NCBI GenBank assembly: GCA_024696565.1
Contig: JAILGR010000020.1
Span: forward strand, 1-8,963
From: Acholeplasmatales bacterium
Lineage (GTDB): Bacteria > Bacillota_I > Bacilli_A > Acholeplasmatales > Anaeroplasmataceae
DNA: 8,963 bases
Reading direction: 5' to 3'
Below the pieces are notes generated by a model. The model did no database searches and was not told the DNA's origin. It worked only from the letters and a program-made list of their open reading frames with translations. Positions 1 to 6,268 of this stretch are shown piece by piece (positions within the stretch are counted from its first letter, which is position 1; every line of letters starts with the position of its first letter). Position numbers and translations under genes: made by a program.

Positions 1-740
1 AGTAATGCTTCATATAGCTTATCTTTTTCTAAAGTATCAATAACAATACATTTTTTACAAACAGCATCTAATTCTTCTTTTGTAATTTCTTTTAATAAAT
101 GACCTTTAGAAATAATACCATACTTAGTAGCTACTAAAGACAACTCAGATAAAATATGAGATGAAATTAAAAAAGTAATACCTTTTTCTTTATTTAAATT
201 TAAAATTAAATTACGTAATCCAACAATTCCTTCAGGGTCAACACCATTTAATGGTTCATCTAATACCATAAATTCAGCATCAGATAATAAAGCCATAGCA
301 ATACCCAGTCTTTGTCTCATACCTAAAGAATAATCAACAGCCTTCTTAGGATTATCATACATACTACCTAATCCTACTAATTCTAAAGTCTTTTTAATCT
401 TTTCTTCATCATTAATACCTAAAATTAATGATAACTCTTTTAGGTTATCTCTAGCATTTAATGCTGGATAAATAGATGGTGATTCTACTACAGCTCCAAG
501 CTTTCTTCTAACCTCATAAATTTTTGGATCATTTGATTTTACACCAAATAATTCAAATGAACCTGCATTGGGTCTAATTAATCCAGATAATATACGAATT
601 ATAGTAGTTTTTCCACTACCATTTTCACCAACAAAACCATAAATATCACCTTTATTTACAGTCATGTCTACTTCATTTAAAACCTTTTGACCACTATATA
701 TTTTTACAAGACCAGATGTTTTTAAAACACACTCAGACAT
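1..740 (-). CDS. ABC transporter ATP-binding protein, BcrA-like (3' end cut by window edge)
   Basis: This is the cytosolic ATPase of an ABC transporter. About 246 residues are visible before the left edge cuts off the C-terminus. Read from the ATG at 740, it shows Walker A GENGSGKTT (38-46), a Q-loop region GAVVESPSIYP (82-92) with Glu in place of Gln, signature YSLGMRQRLGIA (137-148), Walker B FMVLDEP (157-163), D-loop GVDP (166-169) and switch His195 in SSH. Glu at the Q-loop and the YSLGM signature are typical of the bacitracin/lantibiotic-resistance (BcrA-type) branch, whose permease is usually a separate neighbouring gene. That permease would lie beyond the left edge. The start is supported by GGAGG six bases upstream (747-751). 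The gene overlaps the end of the small membrane protein by 8 bases, suggesting translational coupling. The family is certain. The substrate (peptide antibiotic, lipid or other) cannot be read from the ATPase. Confidence 0.95.
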   Translation of the reverse strand, partial: MSECVLKTSGLVKIYSGQKVLNEVDMTVNKGDIYGFVGENGSGKTTIIRILSGLIRPNAGSFELFGVKSNDPKIYEVRRKLGAVVESPSIYPALNARDNLKELSLILGINDEEKIKKTLELVGLGSMYDNPKKAVDYSLGMRQRLGIAMALLSDAEFMVLDEPLNGVDPEGIVGLRNLILNLNKEKGITFLISSHILSELSLVATKYGIISKGHLLKEITKEELDAVCKKCIVIDTLEKDKLYEAL

Positions 741-1002
741 TTGATGCCTCCACTTCTTCTTTTTCTTTATTATCTATAGGCTTTTCTGAAGCTTCTTTTT
801 CTAATCTAGCTTTCTCTAGGCTTCTAATATATAAAAAACCAACAGTCCCACCTAAAAAAATAATTGCTAAACCAGTAATCATATCTACATACCACAAATG
901 CCATAATGTTTCAAACCAACAAATATATGCTGCACAAGCAATCGCAATATAAAAGATAACTAAAATTACTTCTTTGTAATACCTTTTCAAATAATCTTTC
1001 AT
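733..1002 (-). CDS. small two-helix membrane protein of unknown function
   Basis: This 89-residue protein is not one I recognise. A TTG at 1026 would add eight residues, but the ATG at 1002 (start MKDYLKRYYKE) is preferred. An AAAAAGGAG site lies seven bases upstream of it, and the longer form would run through that site. Two hydrophobic stretches follow a basic N-terminus: roughly residues 11-31 and 38-60 of the short form, joined by a Trp/Tyr-rich linker (WFETLWHLWYVD). The C-terminal ~30 residues are highly charged, rich in Glu and Lys, and end in EASNV. The layout fits two transmembrane helices with both ends in the cytosol. The start is one base after the deaminase stop, and the end overlaps the ABC ATPase start by 8 bases. 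It may therefore be an accessory subunit of that transporter, but this rests on position only. It could also be an unrelated small membrane protein. Confidence 0.75.
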   Translation of the reverse strand: MKDYLKRYYKEVILVIFYIAIACAAYICWFETLWHLWYVDMITGLAIIFLGGTVGFLYIRSLEKARLEKEASEKPIDNKEKEEVEASNV

Positions 1003-1003
1003 A

Positions 1004-1459
1004 TTAATACTCCTTTTTATTATCAATATTCATATATTCTTGATAAAGTTTTTTACATTCTTCTCTATCTAAACATTTAGAGAATTCTTGTTTTTCTTCA
1101 TCAGTCATATTATAAAACTTATTGTCTCTAAATCCAATCTCTTCTGTATCTAAGACATTACATCCATAATATACTTTTTCTATGTTAGCCCATAAAATTG
1201 CCCCAAAGCACATAGGACATGGTTCACCAGTAGTATATAAGATACAACCACTTAAATCAAATGTATTAAGACGTTTACAAGCATCTCTAATTGCCATCAT
1301 TTCTCCATGGCAAGTAGGATCATTATTTAATATTACTTGATTATGGCCCCTACCTACTACTTCGCTACCTTTTACAATTACAGAACCGAAAGGTCCACCA
1401 TGACCAGCTCTAATTCCCATTCTTGCCTCTTCAATGGCAAATAACATATATTTATTCAA
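1004..1459 (-). CDS. nucleoside/guanine deaminase, GuaD-like
   Basis: This is a zinc-dependent cytosolic deaminase of the cytidine/deoxycytidylate deaminase superfamily, 151 residues. The catalytic core is plain. The first half-motif is HGEMMAIR with zinc ligand His51 and proton-shuttle Glu53, where most relatives have HAE. The second is PCPMC with zinc ligands Cys81 and Cys84. The N-terminal GGPFGSVIVK (21-30), the NDPT just before the HGE motif and the length fit guanine deaminase of the Bacillus GuaD type (guanine to xanthine plus ammonia). Cytidine or other purine substrates are not excluded. The start is taken as TTG at 1459, ten bases after AAAGGAG (1470-1476). The first in-frame ATG (Met5 at 1447) is too far from that site. 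The gene lies seven bases downstream of the aminotransferase stop, and its last codons hold the next gene's ribosome-binding site. The superfamily is very secure; guanine as substrate is probable. Confidence 0.9.
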   Translation of the reverse strand: MNKYMLFAIEEARMGIRAGHGGPFGSVIVKGSEVVGRGHNQVILNNDPTCHGEMMAIRDACKRLNTFDLSGCILYTTGEPCPMCFGAILWANIEKVYYGCNVLDTEEIGFRDNKFYNMTDEEKQEFSKCLDREECKKLYQEYMNIDNKKEY

Positions 1460-1466
1460 TATATCA

Positions 1467-2630
1467 CTACTCCTTTAAAATATTAGATTTATCAATAACT
1501 CTAATAACCTCTTCCAAAACTTCCTTCGGTTTCACTAACGCAATTCTAACATATCTATCTCCAAGCTTACCAAAGACAATACCAGGAGTAACTAATACAC
1601 CAGTTTTTTCTAATAGGTCATTGGCAAATTCTAAACTACCACTATATTTATCAGGTATTCTTAAAAACATAAACATAGTTCCTTTACTTTTATTTACCTT
1701 CCAACCTATAGAATTTAGACCATTATATAAGAAATCTCTTCTTTCTTCATATTTTAATCTTTGTTCTTCGATAACACTTTTATCAACATTTAATGCCTCA
1801 ATAGCTCCATATTGTAGTGGATAAAACATACCAAAATCATATTGGCTTCTTAATACCTTAAATCTTTTAACAACTTTAGGATTACCTAAGAAAAATGATA
1901 TTCTAGCTCCAGTCGTATTATATGACTTTGATAATGAATAGAATTCACATCCTACCTCTTTGGCCCCATCTAATGATAGAAATGAGAATGATTCATTATC
2001 ATCAAATATGATATCAGAATATGCATTATCATTAATAATAATAAAATCATATTTCTTTGCTAAAAGAATAATTTCTTTATATCTTTCCTTTGTTATTACA
2101 CCACCAGTAGGATTAGATGGATAAGAAATAATAACAAACTTAATCTTCTTTAATACTTCTTCTCCAAGTAAATCTAATCTTGGCATAAAATCATTTTCTT
2201 CTAACAAAGGATAAGTAATAACATTACATCTAGCAAATTTAGCACATGCTGAAAAAGCAACATATCCTGGGTCTGGTAATAGACAATAATCATTAGGATC
2301 AGCAAATAACATACCAACATGACACATACCTTCTTGTGTACCATTAACAGTCATTACCATATCCTTAGTTAAATTAACATCAAATCTTTCTTTATAATGT
2401 TTAATAAACCTATCAATTAAGATGTCTAAATCCCTTAAAGAATATTTTGTATTTTCACTATTAACATTATTTTTAATTGCGTCTAAAAATGATTCTTCTG
2501 GCTTGAAATCAGGAGTTCCAACAAATAAATCATAGATTTTCTTTCCCTTTTTTTCCAAATCTATTTTTTTATTTGTTAAATTTGCAAATACTCCCTCTTC
2601 AAAAGAATCAATAAACTTTGAAAATTTCAT
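1467..2630 (-). CDS. class I/II PLP-dependent aminotransferase
   Basis: This is a fold-type I pyridoxal-phosphate aminotransferase, cytosolic, 387 residues from the ATG at 2630. A TTG six bases earlier also opens the frame, but it is only two bases from the GAGGG site at 2638-2642, while the ATG has a seven-base spacing. In numbering from that TTG, the visible landmarks are: NGTQEG (98-103), the PLP phosphate region; DPGY (122-125); YPSNPTG (172-178), the carboxylate/PLP-binding segment; NDNAYSD (202-208), with the PLP-ring Asp and Tyr; SLSKSYNTTGAR (234-245), with the Schiff-base lysine at 237; and RYVRIAL near the C-terminus, whose Arg should bind the substrate alpha-carboxylate. The overall pattern resembles LL-diaminopimelate/aspartate-type aminotransferases, but the neighbours do not indicate a pathway, so no substrate is assigned. 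It follows the GNAT gene by 83-89 bases and is tightly packed with the deaminase gene after it. Confidence 0.92.
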   Translation of the reverse strand: MKFSKFIDSFEEGVFANLTNKKIDLEKKGKKIYDLFVGTPDFKPEESFLDAIKNNVNSENTKYSLRDLDILIDRFIKHYKERFDVNLTKDMVMTVNGTQEGMCHVGMLFADPNDYCLLPDPGYVAFSACAKFARCNVITYPLLEENDFMPRLDLLGEEVLKKIKFVIISYPSNPTGGVITKERYKEIILLAKKYDFIIINDNAYSDIIFDDNESFSFLSLDGAKEVGCEFYSLSKSYNTTGARISFFLGNPKVVKRFKVLRSQYDFGMFYPLQYGAIEALNVDKSVIEEQRLKYEERRDFLYNGLNSIGWKVNKSKGTMFMFLRIPDKYSGSLEFANDLLEKTGVLVTPGIVFGKLGDRYVRIALVKPKEVLEEVIRVIDKSNILKE

Positions 2631-2719
2631 AATCAATCCCTCAGGATTATACTATATCACTTTTTTAATACTTTTTAAATAGAAAAAAGCATACTATAAA
2701 ATGTTAAATCCATATATTT

Positions 2720-3214
2720 CTAGTCATTAGTATATTGGTATGCCAATCTTGGAGAATGGAATTTATCATTAATATGAATAATACCACAATATTTAAAACC
2801 ATTATCTAAAATGACTCTTTGCATAACCTTATTATCTTCGTGGGTATCTATTCTAACATTATTTAATAAAGATTTAGCATAATTGGCTATAATTTTAAAT
2901 ATTCCTTTGTAACCACTTCTTTTTGCAACCATATGAATAGTTACATAATCTTCATTATTTAACCAACTGCCATCTATTTTTAAGTAAGTATCATCTATAC
3001 CAAAGATTAAAGCAAATACTGCTACAATATTTTTACCATCTACTATTTGATAAAAGCTTCCTTCATTTAATCTTTTTATTATTAAAGCTTTATCTGGTCT
3101 ATGATCTTTAGTCCATTGCTTCAAATTTCCACTTTTTCTCATAAATTTAATGGCATCATCATATATCTTTAGGTATTCATCTATATTATTTTTATTGCCT
3201 TTTTGAATTTCCAT
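2720..3214 (-). CDS. GNAT family N-acetyltransferase
   Basis: This is a 164-residue single-domain acetyltransferase that would transfer the acetyl group of acetyl-CoA to an amine on a small molecule or protein. The GNAT layout is visible: an N-terminal helix pair with an Trp at 34 (LKQWTKDHRP), a central strand around VAVFALIFG (64-72), the acetyl-CoA motif A with strand VTIHMVA (91-97) and pyrophosphate loop RSGYKG (99-104), followed by helix IFKIIANYAK. Motif B follows as IDTHEDNKVMQRVILDNGF (122-140), the common closing motif of this family. The loop RSGYKG is close to the R/Q-x-x-G-x-G/A consensus. The ATG at 3214 is preceded by AGGTG (3220-3224). It is the first gene after the galT terminator and has its own -10-like box upstream. 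The acceptor is unknown. Confidence 0.9.
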   Translation of the reverse strand: MEIQKGNKNNIDEYLKIYDDAIKFMRKSGNLKQWTKDHRPDKALIIKRLNEGSFYQIVDGKNIVAVFALIFGIDDTYLKIDGSWLNNEDYVTIHMVAKRSGYKGIFKIIANYAKSLLNNVRIDTHEDNKVMQRVILDNGFKYCGIIHINDKFHSPRLAYQYTND

Positions 3215-3219
3215 TATAA

Positions 3220-3266
3220 CACCTACTTTCTTAAATTATTATACATTTCATTTTTATAAATAATAA
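3220..3266 (-). promoter_or_regulatory. candidate promoter and RBS for the GNAT-led operon
   Basis: On the minus strand a perfect TATAAT lies at 3238-3243. It has a weak -35 candidate TTATTA at 3261-3266 (17-base spacer, only three of six consensus positions). A start of transcription about seven bases after the -10 box would give a short leader carrying AGGTG (3220-3224) and the ATG at 3214. The position, just after a terminator and before the first gene of the next unit, is what makes it credible. In DNA this AT-rich the box alone would mean little. Confidence 0.5.
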
Positions 3267-3296
3267 CTAATCTTAAAATATATATTTAGAATATTG

Positions 3297-3322
3297 AAAA
3301 AGAGATGCAAAGTTTGCATCTC
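3297..3322 (-). terminator. rho-independent terminator after galT
   Basis: A near-perfect palindrome lies at 3302-3322, GAGATGCAAA and TTTGCATCTC around a single central base (an 8-bp stem with a 5-base loop if the middle is relaxed). On the minus strand it is followed at once by TTTTT (3301-3297). It starts nine bases after the galT stop codon, as expected of the end of that operon. The plus-strand side has only a broken T-rich tail, and no plus-strand gene runs toward it. Confidence 0.9.
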
Positions 3323-3330
3323 CTTTTATA

Positions 3331-4806
3331 TTATAAAGCTTTAGTAAATTTCTTGAAATGATTGATTCCTTCTTCAGTCATCTTATAAACACCTGCGTTT
3401 TCTAATATCTTCGCATATGTTTTACCGATTTCTTCTTTAACAATTGAATCAACATTTTCTTCATTAAATTGATATTTAGCTTGTAATTCTTTTATCCAAG
3501 CTTCATGTTTTTCTGTTGCTTCAGATATTTTAGCTCTACCAAGTAATATTTCTTTTACTTCAGCCATTTCATTCTTTAATCTTGCAGGTAATACGGCTAA
3601 GCCCATTACTTCGATTAAACCAATGTTTTCTTTCTTTATATGATGATATTCTTGATGAGGATGGAATAATCCTAATGGATATTCTTCTGTAGTTAGATTA
3701 TTTCTAAGTACTAAATCCATTTCATATAAACCATCTTTTTTACGAACGATTGGTGTAATTGTATTATGTCTTACACCATCAGTGTAAGCATAAATTGATA
3801 CTTCTTCATCAGAATAATCAATCCAAGTATTTAGTATATGTTCTGCTAAATTAGCTATTTCATCTTTGTTATTAGAATGTACTCTAATGACAGATAGTGG
3901 CCATTTTACAATTGATAAACTACAGTTTGGATAGCCATCTACTTTAAAATCGTAAATGGATTTTGCATCTTCCATTGCGAAATGATAATGTCCACCTTGG
4001 AAATGCTCATGAGCTAAAATAGAACCACCAACGATTGGTAAATCAGCATTAGAACCAACAAAATAATGTGGTAAGTAATCAACAAATGATAATAGCTTTC
4101 TCATTGTTGGCTTATCAATAATCATTGGTTTATGTACTTTATTAAATACAATACAGTGTTCATTATAATATACATATGGAGAATATTGTAAATAGAAATC
4201 TTCTCCTTCCATATGTAGTGGAATAATTCTATGGTTTCCTCTTGCAGGATGATTTAGTCTACCAAGATAGCCTTCATTTTCCTTACATAATTGACACATA
4301 GGATAGCTTGATGCCTTTTGATTTTTCATCGCAGCAATAGCTTTAGGATCTTTTTCTGGTTTAGATAAGTTAATTGTAATATCTAATTTACCATATTCAG
4401 TATCAGTTTTCCATTTAACATCCTTTTGTATTCTATCCTTACGAATATAATTTGTTGCTACTGAAAAGTCATAATACCAATTTGTTGCTAAAAGCTTATC
4501 TTTAGCATAAATAACATTATATTTTTTAATAACATTTGATGGTCTATCTGTAAAAATAGCCATTAATTCAGTATCAAAAATATCTCTTTCAGTAATAGAA
4601 TCATTTATTAGATTCTTACTTACTGCATAATCAGTAATTCCCTTTAATAATTCATGTAACTCTAACTCTTCTGCAATTTCATCAACATAATCATCTAATT
4701 TTAATAATGCTAATACTCTATTAGTAGCATATACAATATCATCTTTTTCAATTAGATTCTTATTTACTGCATAATTAACTAATCCTTTAATATAAGAATA
4801 AACCAT
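3331..4806 (-). CDS. galT: UDP-glucose--hexose-1-phosphate uridylyltransferase, Firmicutes type
   Basis: This Leloir-pathway enzyme exchanges the uridylyl group between UDP-glucose and galactose-1-phosphate, giving UDP-galactose and glucose-1-phosphate in the cytosol. The protein is 491 residues, in the usual range of the long Bacillus/Lactobacillus-type GalT. Visible marks, numbered from the ATG at 4806: CQLC (171-174), RLNHPARGNHRIIPL (183-197), YYNEHCIVF (213-221), and the active-site stretch GGSILAHEHFQGG (260-272). There, H266-E-H268-F-Q270 corresponds to the HPHxQ nucleophile motif of the E. coli enzyme. LGLFHPHQEYHH follows at about 378-389. Two related N-terminal segments, KGLVNYAVNKNLI and KGITDYAVSKNLI, form an internal repeat. 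A TTG 15 bases upstream opens the frame, but the residues it would add are encoded by the AGGAGG ribosome-binding site, so the ATG is the start. It is the last gene of its operon, 25 bases after the putative glycosyltransferase stop. Confidence 0.96.
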   Translation of the reverse strand: MVYSYIKGLVNYAVNKNLIEKDDIVYATNRVLALLKLDDYVDEIAEELELHELLKGITDYAVSKNLINDSITERDIFDTELMAIFTDRPSNVIKKYNVIYAKDKLLATNWYYDFSVATNYIRKDRIQKDVKWKTDTEYGKLDITINLSKPEKDPKAIAAMKNQKASSYPMCQLCKENEGYLGRLNHPARGNHRIIPLHMEGEDFYLQYSPYVYYNEHCIVFNKVHKPMIIDKPTMRKLLSFVDYLPHYFVGSNADLPIVGGSILAHEHFQGGHYHFAMEDAKSIYDFKVDGYPNCSLSIVKWPLSVIRVHSNNKDEIANLAEHILNTWIDYSDEEVSIYAYTDGVRHNTITPIVRKKDGLYEMDLVLRNNLTTEEYPLGLFHPHQEYHHIKKENIGLIEVMGLAVLPARLKNEMAEVKEILLGRAKISEATEKHEAWIKELQAKYQFNEENVDSIVKEEIGKTYAKILENAGVYKMTEEGINHFKKFTKAL

Positions 4807-4812
4807 AATTTT

Positions 4813-4818
4813 CCTCCT
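4813..4818 (-). promoter_or_regulatory. galT ribosome-binding site (decides the start)
   Basis: AGGAGG lies six bases upstream of the ATG at 4806. It falls inside the extra codons of the longer open frame that begins with TTG at 4821, which rules out that longer start. Confidence 0.85.
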
Positions 4819-4831
4819 CAAGATGAATATG

Positions 4832-6268
4832 TTATTCTTTAATACCTGCAGCTAGCTTAACACATTCATACGCACCATTATAATAACCACTTTTCTTTAG
4901 TTCGTCAATTCTATTACACATATGAATTAAAATTTCTTTATCACTTAATAATCTATCTAACATTTGGTTAACAGTTTTCTCTGTTGGACACTCAAAAGTA
5001 CCATCTCCAAGTTCAGATGAATTAACTGCACCATAAACTTCATGTCCACCAATATGTCTCATAAATACCTTTGGAATTGGGTAATATGCAAGCTCAGATG
5101 GTTTAGTAACTAAAATGTCACATTCAGGCATTAATAAGTTAGTAGCATATACTGCTTCAAAAATATCATTATTACAAATAGCATATACACCTTTAGCATC
5201 ATTATTTCTTAAATTCTTAACGAATTCTTTAAATTCATTATATTTATTGAAATATGTATTAGCTTCTACATTAATAGCCTTTTGCATCTTTAAATATACA
5301 TCTTGATGATCACCAAAATTAATAAATAATGCAACCTTATTTTGTTTAACATATGGCAATAAATGCTTAACCATTGCTAAGAACATATCAAAACCAGCAC
5401 CAGCTCCACCAACAGTTAATAAAATACGAATAGGCTTATCATTATTAATTCTTTCGATTCTCTTTTTGTTATCTTCTTCTAAATTAACTAATAATTCATG
5501 ATCAATAAATCTACCAACCATCTTTAATTCAGCTTCAGGAATTCCTTTTAATGGTTTATCTGCAAAACCATTTAACATCTTATAACCTAAATAAGCAAAA
5601 GGAGTTTGAACAGCATGAATTGCCCCTTCTGATAAATGAAGTGCCATAGGCCAGTTATCAGGGATAGCATTTACTACATGAGTAAATCCTGCATGAATTG
5701 CTCCTTGGCTTGGCCATACATGAGTTGCAATATATGGAGTATCCTTTGGAAGACTCTTTAAAATTGGAACTAATAATTCAGCATTCTTTTGATCTTTAGC
5801 ATTATAAGTTAATTTTTTAAATCCTTCACTATTTAATGGTTCCCAGAAGAAATGATTAAATAGATGAGATTTTTGACTCAATCTAGAAGCCATAGAATAT
5901 AGCTTATTTTGTTCTTGAATCATCTTACCACCAGTTGCATCAAAGCCAGCTAAATTAAGCCAATATGGAGTAAATCCTAAAGCTTTAGCACAAGATGCCA
6001 TCGCAATAGAAATACGATAATGACCAAAGCCCATACGAATGTTACCAACAATTAATGGTTTTTCTCCTAAAGGGGCTACAATATCCTTAAATACTAGATT
6101 TTGGCATCCCATAAAATCTAGCGAAGGAATAGGTTCAAGCCCTAGCTTATATTCTTTATTAGAATCATCACCATATTTTTTTTTAAATTTCTTTTTAGAT
6201 TTATTAGCAGCCTTAATAGTCTTTTTATCTATTGGGTTACCAAAAATCACACTAGTCTTATCTACCAT
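4832..6268 (-). CDS. putative GT-B glycosyltransferase, MurG/MGDG-synthase-like
   Basis: I do not recognise a named family for this 478-residue protein, but its layout resembles a two-lobed GT-B sugar-nucleotide glycosyltransferase. After a very basic N-terminal tail (Lys-rich, residues 15-41) comes the first Rossmann-like strand and glycine loop LIVGNIRMGFGHYRIS (72-87), comparable to the GGxxGH loop of MurG and the GxGH loop of diacylglycerol glycosyltransferases. The second lobe opens with RILLTVGGAGAG (281-292). It holds DILVTKPSELAYYPIPKVF (384-402) followed by HIGGHEVYGA (405-414), at the place where MurG-like enzymes carry their donor-binding xKPxxxxxxE segment. There is no signal peptide or evident membrane span, so it would be cytosolic or peripherally membrane-bound. 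It overlaps the GH36 gene upstream by 11 bases and is followed by galT, so a role using UDP-galactose or UDP-glucose is an inference. A non-enzymatic or phosphorylase-like role cannot be excluded. Confidence 0.7.
   Translation of the reverse strand: MVDKTSVIFGNPIDKKTIKAANKSKKKFKKKYGDDSNKEYKLGLEPIPSLDFMGCQNLVFKDIVAPLGEKPLIVGNIRMGFGHYRISIAMASCAKALGFTPYWLNLAGFDATGGKMIQEQNKLYSMASRLSQKSHLFNHFFWEPLNSEGFKKLTYNAKDQKNAELLVPILKSLPKDTPYIATHVWPSQGAIHAGFTHVVNAIPDNWPMALHLSEGAIHAVQTPFAYLGYKMLNGFADKPLKGIPEAELKMVGRFIDHELLVNLEEDNKKRIERINNDKPIRILLTVGGAGAGFDMFLAMVKHLLPYVKQNKVALFINFGDHQDVYLKMQKAINVEANTYFNKYNEFKEFVKNLRNNDAKGVYAICNNDIFEAVYATNLLMPECDILVTKPSELAYYPIPKVFMRHIGGHEVYGAVNSSELGDGTFECPTEKTVNQMLDRLLSDKEILIHMCNRIDELKKSGYYNGAYECVKLAAGIKE

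Noticed and set aside
733..735. Possible Mycoplasma-type code in which TGA is tryptophan
   Set aside because: TGA ends the small membrane protein at the expected overlap with the next gene, and tryptophans at conserved places in all genes are TGG.
716..952. Plus-strand open frame of 78 codons
   Set aside because: It lies opposite the small membrane protein and ABC gene, has no ribosome-binding site, and its composition mirrors the antisense of a coding frame.
1423..1824. Plus-strand open frame of 133 codons
   Set aside because: It is antisense to the aminotransferase and deaminase genes, which have clear catalytic motifs; no start signal and no recognisable domain.
2646..2651. Perfect minus-strand TATAAT just upstream of the aminotransferase gene
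   Set aside because: It ends only 15 bases before the ATG, so transcription would begin within the GAGGG ribosome-binding site; no matching -35 box was seen.
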